A stretch of DNA of 17,451 bases from the NCBI GenBank assembly GCA_002399265.1, contig DHDG01000042.1, forward strand, positions 149,290 through 166,740, given 5' to 3'. How positions within the stretch are numbered: the first letter of the stretch is position 1; each line of letters opens with the position of its first letter. The notes beneath the pieces are model-generated. The model had not been told where the DNA came from and searched no databases. It saw only the letters and a list, made by a program, of their open reading frames with translations. The position numbers and the translations under genes are program-made. Shown here piece by piece: positions 8,001 to 11,831 of the stretch. Source of the stretch: Firmicutes bacterium UBA4882. Lineage in GTDB: Bacteria > Bacillota > UBA4882.

Positions 8001-8203
8001 TCCTTAACGGCATGCATGCGCACCCATGGCAGTAGATAAATGCCTGAATCGGGGTCTTTGTAGAATGGCTGATGCTGATGCCAGACAAATGCCACATTCA
8101 AAGGTGGCTGGTTTTGGGCGTCGGCCTCTGTTTTTGGAAAATTGGTCATGCCAGTCAGCGCAAGCGCCAAAAGGACCGTTACTAAGAAAGCCCGTTTTTT
8201 CAT
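5069..8203 (-). CDS. Secreted GH57 glycoside hydrolase (amylopullulanase-like) with CBM9-like and glucodextranase-type C-terminal domains
   Basis: A 1044-residue exported enzyme probably acting on alpha-glucans. A signal peptide covers residues 1 to about 29 (KKR, then hydrophobic LLALALTG, cut near ADA-QNQ). The GH57 catalytic domain follows: WHQHQPFY at 41-48, the ESGVIEIITSPYYHPILPLL region at 235-254, GLWPSEQAVG with likely nucleophile Glu306, and IALDGENAWEYY with likely acid/base Asp421. These match conserved regions 1-4, closest in feel to Thermococcus-type amylopullulanases. Residues about 595-800 begin with TPEIDGRSAPGEWDASASYS, as in CBM9/DOMON-like modules, and hold a GGGADAGA tandem repeat. 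Residues about 812-1010 show DPIGDDIGPGSYTYPTN, typical of the glucodextranase C-terminal family. I chose the ATG at 8203: AGAAGGAAGGGG lies 5 bases upstream, and the signal peptide starts there rather than 28 codons earlier. Exact substrate is not known. Confidence 0.9.
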   Translation of the reverse strand: MKKRAFLVTVLLALALTGMTNFPKTEADAQNQPPLNVAFVWHQHQPFYKDPDSGIYLLPWVRMHAVKDYYDMAAMLTNYPGIRATFNLVPSLLLQLEEYAAGKAVDSYMLVAAKNAQDLTDADKDFLLRRFFDANWNNVIKRYPRYWELLQKRGTSGDDAEIARAISTFSVQDFRDLQLWFDLAWFDPDVQRDDPEIKKLMTKGQGFTEEDKLIVHDKQLRIIGNVIGIYKKLQESGVIEIITSPYYHPILPLLDNVENARIASPELELPSEGFHHPDDAVAQLQRAATYYQELFGCSPRGLWPSEQAVGNSVAAAAAQAGFSWMVSNEGILAKALGIRLRDGSDKVVRPDLLYQPYYVNAGSGRQTAIIFRDQHLSDKIGFTYSGMSAAAAAEDLVSYLHAVRDALGARAGSSLVTIALDGENAWEYYPNDGKDFFDAIYTKISEDAVLRTVTVSEYLDRHPPVEAIDNLHTGSWISDNLETWIGEGEENKAWNYLSKARDALTISTTVYGNDPSKKEALERAWESLYAAEGSDWFWWYGSDQTSANDVGFDMLFRAHLAGIYRLINDPVPDYLLVPIIPKQPARPVKSMTQLSTPEIDGRSAPGEWDASASYSASGVNLAGKGASAAGTARPVQIKDLNVAADNTALYLRVVMDEGGGADAGAGGGADAGAGSELPPGQLAVYFSNNRIIDGNVWTRFAGDAGAAGVSLGITLNYEALINFSELNSGTGRIVLSRAESDVIWTKVREVSSVSYQDCLEMRIPFEALEYQSGDDVYFTVVLADEQSGSVTSLAPSGGPVHVKVPQITAGKLVMTMTDPIGDDIGPGSYTYPTNALFTPGVFDLVKTEIYDDQDDLTFKIYIYGELNNLWDSPIGLSLQTIDLYFDVDGVPNSGEIKALGGRRAVFDSGAAWEYAVWVEGWHQKIFAADGSEVKAAVRVSTDPITKSISISVPKQAIGYAGGRLGFMVLIMGQEGFPSGDSLRVREVMEQAAEWRFGGGTQGSYDPNIIDMLVPEGTRQEAILGAYDPAQARFATLPMIYIELP
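6186..6233. repeat. 24-bp tandem duplication inside the GH57 gene
   Basis: Two units beginning GCGCCTGCATCTGCGCC (6186-6209 and 6210-6233) match at 23 of 24 positions. On the minus strand they encode two copies of the octapeptide GGGADAGA (about residues 658-673) in a surface loop of the CBM9-like module. Such near-identity at silent positions points to a recent duplication. Confidence 0.85.
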
Positions 8204-8327
8204 GAAGACCCCTTCCTTCTCTGTTGCCGCCGCCACAATCATAAACCACAAACTGGCATCCGACGGGCGTTTTGCCTCATATTCCAATAATTATGTTCCC
8301 GGCACGCTTCGCAAGTCCTTACTTTCG

Positions 8328-8336
8328 CATACAGTA
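8328..8336 (+). promoter_or_regulatory. Possible sporulation (sigma-K-like) -10 element upstream of the Cys/Pro-rich gene
   Basis: CATACAGTA fits the sigma-K -10 pattern CATAnnnTA and is preceded by G. Transcription would start near 8343, just before the ribosome site at 8351-8358. The expected AC-containing -35 at about 16 bp was not found (nearest AC at 8304-8305 is about 22 bp away), so this is only suggestive. Confidence 0.25.
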
Positions 8337-8364
8337 TGTGGAGGGAACTCGGGGAGGTGAACAA

Positions 8365-8880
8365 ATGAGCGTCTCATGCAATCGCTCAACTTGTCCGCCC
8401 AGATTATCACTGCAGAGAATCAACAGTATCATGAGAAATCCTCTGCCATCGTTTCCGGCGGGTTGTTTTCCGGTAGCAGGGGCAGTGTCACCGTTTTGTC
8501 CGCCATTTCCGTTCTGTACGCCATTCCCTGTTTGCCCGCCATTCGTTAGTCCGACAGCATGCCCTGTCCCGGTACAAGTAGCGCCATGCCAGTGCCCGCC
8601 GATCAATATTCAGATCTTTAATAACATCCCGGCGGTACCGATTCAACCAACAGTCTCGCCCACCCAAGTGTCTGGTGTAACGGAAACCGTAATTCCGGTT
8701 CCGATCACTCCGGTGTCCGGCGTCATTTCGACCAACGTGATCCAGGGTCCGTCAGGAAGGCCATCGCTGAAAACACTGAATGATATCATGCGCAACCCTA
8801 TACCTCAGCCGTGTCGCTGCATTTGTCCGGGAACAAACACACGCTGCCCCGGAACAGGCGATGCGTCTTTATTCGTATGA
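8365..8880 (+). CDS. Small Cys/Pro-rich protein with duplicated IMRNP motif (coat-like, function unknown)
   Basis: I do not recognise a defined family. The start at 8365 is set by GGGGAGGTGA (8351-8360), four bases before the ATG. The 171-residue product has 13 cysteines and many prolines, for example the FCPPFPFCTPFPVCPPF run at 44-60 and a CRCIC cluster at 150-154. A 12-13 residue motif occurs near each end: LQRINSIMRNPLP (16-28) and LKTLNDIMRNPIP (135-147). A Val/Pro/Ser/Thr-rich linker joins them. There is no signal peptide or membrane helix. The composition resembles spore coat, exosporium or other disulfide-crosslinked structural proteins of endospore formers, and the neighbouring region holds a sigma-K-like -10. 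It is divergent from the GH57 gene (161 bp between starts). The structural role is inference only. Confidence 0.75.
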   Translation: MSVSCNRSTCPPRLSLQRINSIMRNPLPSFPAGCFPVAGAVSPFCPPFPFCTPFPVCPPFVSPTACPVPVQVAPCQCPPINIQIFNNIPAVPIQPTVSPTQVSGVTETVIPVPITPVSGVISTNVIQGPSGRPSLKTLNDIMRNPIPQPCRCICPGTNTRCPGTGDASLFV

Positions 8881-8898
8881 TCATCGGGAAAGCGCAAA

Positions 8899-8912
8899 GA
8901 TATGAGCATATC
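8899..8912. repeat. Short palindrome before the terminator hairpin
   Basis: GATATG-AG-CATATC is a perfect 6-bp inverted repeat just 3' of the Cys/Pro-rich gene. It may form a small hairpin upstream of the larger one at 8922-8957. Confidence 0.4.
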
Positions 8913-8921
8913 AAGCTCTGG

Positions 8922-8957
8922 AGATATGGGGTTGCACTTTAAAGCGGCCCCATATCT
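8922..8957. terminator. Hairpin between convergent genes, probable terminator
   Basis: Perfect 10-bp arms AGATATGGGG (8922-8931) and CCCCATATCT (8948-8957) flank a 16-nt loop that can itself extend the stem by a GC/GC pair and two G-T wobbles. On the plus strand it is followed by ATTTGTG, a weak U-tract. It lies 42 bp after the Cys/Pro-rich gene and 24 bp before the end of the minus-strand DUF2161 gene, so it may stop transcription from both sides, better on plus. Confidence 0.6.
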
Positions 8958-8980
8958 ATTTGTGCGCCATGGTCGTGACA

Positions 8981-9667
8981 TTATTGAGTTGAGCATTGCT
9001 CCTGAGTCGGATGCATTTCTGCCAGGGCAGCCTGGCCGGCGGCGGTCAGATTGTAGATTCCATGCGTTTCGCGCACAAACCAGCCGTAAAAGTTTTTCTG
9101 GAGAATCGAGGCGGCTTTCCTGGAGTCCGCTTCCTCTCTAATGTCCTTGAGACGGGAGGGACCGTTGCGCCTGAGAAAAGTGGCAATACGAATGGCCTCT
9201 TCTTTATAGGCCGTCATTACTGGTTGTCTGTTAACCCCACCCGTATTCACATCGCCTGTTCTTCCGGCAAATTCTGCGTTCAGCATTTTGCGGCGCCGAT
9301 AATTAATCCGCGGATGAAAAGGCTCCGGTTCGCAAACAACCCGCACTTCGTGCGCACCGCTGCCGGCCACAGTCAAGAGTCCCAACCCCAACCGCCGACA
9401 CAGGCCGATAACTTGCCGCCACTTCTTGGAAAAGGTTTGTCTGGGTCGCTCAATCGCAAGGTAGACATTAGGAGTCAGCTTCTGGCGCTCCACTCCCTGT
9501 AATACCAAAGTCAGGTTAAAATGCAGCTTGAGCTCCACGATCAAAATAGCCTCGTCGCGCACAGCCATCAGATCGCAGCTCTTGACTTCGCCTTTAACCT
9601 CATAACCTTGCTGTTCCAGGAATTGCTTGACTGGGAGGTAGAGATCGCTTTCAAGCTTCATAGCCAT
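8981..9667 (-). CDS. DUF2161 family protein with PD-(D/E)XK nuclease-like fold
   Basis: This 228-residue protein matches the DUF2161 family, annotated as a putative PD-(D/E)XK-type phosphodiesterase. The N-terminal half has LESDLYLPVKQFLEQQGYEV, then Asp32 (SCDLMAVR) and Glu45-x-Lys47 (IVELKLHF), the typical D-x(n)-ExK catalytic signature of restriction-endonuclease-like folds. The C-terminal part (about 152-215) looks like a winged-helix domain (IATFLRRNGPSRLKDIREEA, then GWFVRETHGIYNLT). Cellular function is not known; it could act on nucleic acids. No methyltransferase or other restriction partner is adjacent, so a classical restriction system is unlikely. The ATG at 9667 is preceded by AAGGGTG, part of a 22-bp tandem duplication. 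It follows the HAD gene by 25 bp and is probably co-transcribed with it. Confidence 0.8.
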   Translation of the reverse strand: MAMKLESDLYLPVKQFLEQQGYEVKGEVKSCDLMAVRDEAILIVELKLHFNLTLVLQGVERQKLTPNVYLAIERPRQTFSKKWRQVIGLCRRLGLGLLTVAGSGAHEVRVVCEPEPFHPRINYRRRKMLNAEFAGRTGDVNTGGVNRQPVMTAYKEEAIRIATFLRRNGPSRLKDIREEADSRKAASILQKNFYGWFVRETHGIYNLTAAGQAALAEMHPTQEQCSTQ

Positions 9668-9698
9668 CGTTTACACCCTTCATTGCCATCGTTTACAC
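9656..9698 (-). repeat. 22-bp-period tandem duplication covering the start region of the DUF2161 gene
   Basis: Units at 9656-9676 and 9678-9698 match at 20 of 21 bases. On the minus strand each reads GTGTAAACGATGGC, then A or T, then ATGAAG. The upstream unit includes the TAA stop of the HAD gene; the downstream unit has the real ATG. The period is not a multiple of three, so the upstream ATG is out of frame with the gene. Confidence 0.8.
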
Positions 9699-10385
9699 GC
9701 TTTTTAGTTTATCGGCCAAAAGCGGCGGAAGGTTCCACCATTGAGAAAACGTTTGCATAATATGGGAAAATTGCCGATAGTCGGCAAAAGTAACGTCCGC
9801 TCCGGACTGTAACAGCAATTTCTCGGGATGCGAAGAGGTATATCCGGCCGCTTTCATACCGGCAGCCTTGGCTCCCTGGATACCAAAAACGGAATCTTCC
9901 ACTACCAGACAGTTTCCCGGTGCAATGCCAATTCGGGCCGCCGTTAGCAGAAACAGATCCGGTGCCGGCTTGCCATGGACCACTTCTGAAGCACTGCAGC
10001 GCACAGCAAAGTACTGATCCAATCCAGTTACCTTCAGTGAAAAATCAATGCGCGCCGGTGTACCGGACGAGGCAATCCCCATCGGAATAGCATGATCGCG
10101 CAGTATGTCAAGAACGCCGGTCAGATGCGGCATTGGCTGCAGCTCCGCAGCCAGCTCAAAATATAAGGCCTGAATCTCCTCTAATATGCTGGGCGGCAAG
10201 GTTACCTGATACTTTTGCTCGATTTCCATAATCATCTGTTTTTCGGATTTGCCGGTAAAAGCAGCCGCCATATCCGCGAGCGAAATCCTGATACCGTATT
10301 TTTGAAGGACAGTACTACTGGCCTTACAGCTGACGGGCTCGCTATCCACTAACACTCCGTCGCAATCAAAGATAATTCCGTGCAT
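9693..10385 (-). CDS. HAD-superfamily phosphatase/phosphomutase, beta-phosphoglucomutase-like
   Basis: A 230-residue HAD hydrolase. Motif I is FDCDGVLVDSE with Asp7 as nucleophile and Asp9 as acid/base. Motif II is IASSGT (104-109), motif III Lys139 in HGKPAPD, and motif IV VVEDSVFGIQGAKAAGM with Glu163 and Asp164 for Mg2+. A helical cap lies between about 15 and 85. This fits the beta-phosphoglucomutase/2-deoxyglucose-6-phosphate phosphatase subgroup; the substrate cannot be told from sequence. The ATG at 10385 is directly before the domain. AGGAGG is at 10401-10406, a rather long 15 bases away, so the TTG at 10388 or another nearby non-ATG codon could be used. Longer N-terminal readings run into the palindromic element upstream and are not credible. 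It lies downstream of the dehydrogenase gene on the same strand. Confidence 0.9.
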   Translation of the reverse strand: MHGIIFDCDGVLVDSEPVSCKASSTVLQKYGIRISLADMAAAFTGKSEKQMIMEIEQKYQVTLPPSILEEIQALYFELAAELQPMPHLTGVLDILRDHAIPMGIASSGTPARIDFSLKVTGLDQYFAVRCSASEVVHGKPAPDLFLLTAARIGIAPGNCLVVEDSVFGIQGAKAAGMKAAGYTSSHPEKLLLQSGADVTFADYRQFSHIMQTFSQWWNLPPLLADKLKSV

Positions 10386-10414
10386 CAATTTTATTTTTAG
10401 CCTCCTATAACTTT

Positions 10415-10527
10415 GGAACTTTGGGGACGGTTCTAAAAGTGCCATGTGCACATTTTGGGCAGACCCAAAATGTGCATTTATGGCAGTAAGTGGGAAATGG
10501 CACTTTTAGAACCGTCCCCAAAGTTCC
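10415..10527. repeat. 113-bp composite palindrome: two inverted REP-like units around a central hairpin
   Basis: The outer arms (10415-10445 and 10497-10527) are perfect 31-bp inverted copies. Each contains GGAACTTT, the core GGGGACGGTTCT, and AAAAGTGCC, so each arm can itself fold with the core as loop. Between them is a perfect 13-bp stem, TGCACATTTTGGG (10447-10459) and its complement (10464-10476), with loop CAGA, then 20 unpaired bases. The same 12-bp core occurs in a second hairpin at 14582-14593. Two inverted units plus a linker is the layout of a BIME made of REP sequences. It sits 30 bp upstream of the HAD gene in the gap after the dehydrogenase gene. No transposase lies in the window. 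Confidence 0.85.
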
Positions 10528-10580
10528 CTCAAACCAGTAAGCACGATGCCCACAACAGTCAGGATTAGCGCTGACAGCAT
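10506..10580 (-). other. Short hydrophobic ORF fragment running into the REP-like element
   Basis: From the ATG at 10580 the minus strand reads MLSALILTVVGIVLTGL and then enters the palindrome, where it stops 24 codons in. It resembles the last membrane helix of a small transporter. It is also in frame with, and 7 codons after, the TAA stop of the dehydrogenase gene. There is no ribosome site. It may be a gene remnant cut off by the element, or chance. Confidence 0.2.
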
Positions 10581-10601
10581 CAGGCACCGCAGCCGCTTAG
10601 C

Positions 10602-11546
10602 TTAAGCGCCGGTAATCTTTCCGCATAGATTCCATACCTTCGCCACAAGTTCTTCATCGTCGGCATAAGAAGGATAGTAGTTCGATGAAAACAGCTGCTT
10701 TACCTGCAAAGCAGGGCTGGCATTCTTTGCTCCGGGAATCGTTACGACAAGGTCTTTGTTGAAGAGCTGGCCAGTCGTGGCCCCAAACTCCTCCCGGCTG
10801 CAAATGGCGAAATATTGGTGGCCCATGATTTCAGGGGACGGGATAAACAGATTTTGCAGACTGGCAAGCATACGCCAGTAAGGCCTAAGCTTCCGGACCG
10901 ACTCTTTGGACATTTTGAAAGCTGAGATCATCACCGCATTGACCTTGATGTGGTCCTCCATTAACTCTTGAGCCATCCGGATGGTCATCATCCATAAAGC
11001 CATTTTCGAATCGCCATACATCCGGTAGCTGTCATAGCGTTCACCGTTCCTCATTACTCCTGTCAGGCTGTCAAACGGGATTACCCTTGTTGGCTCGAAA
11101 AAGTGTTTGATATTGGTCGAACTGGCATTCAACACCCTGGAATCATCAGATTGCGCTAGAAAAGGACGCAGCAGTTTCGTCAATAAATAGGGGCCGAATA
11201 CATTGGTGGCGAAAGTGAGCTCCACCTTATCGGCGCTGAGTTGGTACTCCCCGGCTCCATGGCTAAAGTGTCCGGCATTGTTAATCAGCACGTCCAATTT
11301 GCTGTAATGCTGTCCGAACTCGGAGCAGAAGCGGCGAATTGATTCAAACGAAGACATATCGACTTGCATCAGGGCCGGATCGTTGCCACCTGTTTCGGAG
11401 GCGATCTCTTGCTGAACCTTGCGGCCCTTATCCAGATTGCGGCAGGCGATCACGACTTGATCACCAGCTTCGGCAAACTTCAAGGCTGCCGCTCTGCCAA
11501 TCCCCGAATTCGCTCCTGTAATCACAACTGTTCTTCCTGTAGGCAA
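10602..11546 (-). CDS. Short-chain dehydrogenase/reductase, retinol-dehydrogenase-like
   Basis: This 314-residue NAD(P)-dependent oxidoreductase has a Rossmann fold. Visible motifs are TGANSGIG (10-17) for the cofactor, ACRNLDKG after beta-2 (34-41, an Arg that often favours NADP), VDMSS (62-66), NNAG (89-92), the active-site Ser in NASST (140-144), and YGDSK with Tyr177 and Lys181. The layout (TGANSGIG, ACRN, YxxSK with C-terminal extension) is that of the retinol dehydrogenase/protochlorophyllide-reductase-like SDRs. The physiological substrate is unknown. The start is the TTG at 11546: GGAGGAGGG is spaced 7 bases before it and no ATG is nearby. It is the first gene of a minus-strand series with the HAD and DUF2161 genes, although the 216-bp gap with the palindrome may uncouple them. 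Confidence 0.9.
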   Translation of the reverse strand: MPTGRTVVITGANSGIGRAAALKFAEAGDQVVIACRNLDKGRKVQQEIASETGGNDPALMQVDMSSFESIRRFCSEFGQHYSKLDVLINNAGHFSHGAGEYQLSADKVELTFATNVFGPYLLTKLLRPFLAQSDDSRVLNASSTNIKHFFEPTRVIPFDSLTGVMRNGERYDSYRMYGDSKMALWMMTIRMAQELMEDHIKVNAVMISAFKMSKESVRKLRPYWRMLASLQNLFIPSPEIMGHQYFAICSREEFGATTGQLFNKDLVVTIPGAKNASPALQVKQLFSSNYYPSYADDEELVAKVWNLCGKITGA

Positions 11547-11770
11547 TTATTAGCCCTCCTCCAGCATGTAACTAACGCCTCCCATTGGCCATCAATGCGA
11601 GTCCTTTTTTATTTCAACTTTCCCTGATACACTCCTGCACTTTGGGCTTTTTTGTGATAAGATTAATTACATGGGCTCATGAGCAAAATACATAACATGA
11701 GACTGCTTTACGCGCTTCGCTGCAAGAAATCGCCGCCTAAGTCCTGTGTTGAGTGTTATTTTTTACCTGA

Positions 11771-11799
11771 TTGAAATTGGGGATCTGATGTCTTACAAT
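11771..11799 (+). promoter_or_regulatory. Predicted sigma-A promoter of the Ca2+-ATPase gene
   Basis: TTGAAA (11771-11776), a 17-bp spacer and TACAAT (11794-11799) match the vegetative consensus well. Transcription would begin near 11806, only about 26 nt before the ATG. The rest of the divergent 11547-11831 gap holds a perfect GCTCATGAGC palindrome (11675-11684) and no clear promoter for the dehydrogenase. Confidence 0.6.
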
Positions 11800-11831
11800 A
11801 TAACGGTAGTTCACGAAAGGATTTGATCTTG

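Noticed and set aside
8204..8287. 28-codon N-terminal extension of the GH57 protein
   Set aside because: A strong ribosome site and a standard signal peptide begin at the ATG at 8203.
8272..8364. 31-codon N-terminal extension of the Cys/Pro-rich protein
   Set aside because: GGGGAGGTGA directly before the ATG at 8365 fixes the start, and the extension would read through the promoter region.
10405..10587. 60-residue minus-strand ORF and the 22-residue N-terminal extension of the HAD protein
   Set aside because: Both read through the palindromic element; the HAD domain starts at the ATG at 10385 and the extension has no family similarity.
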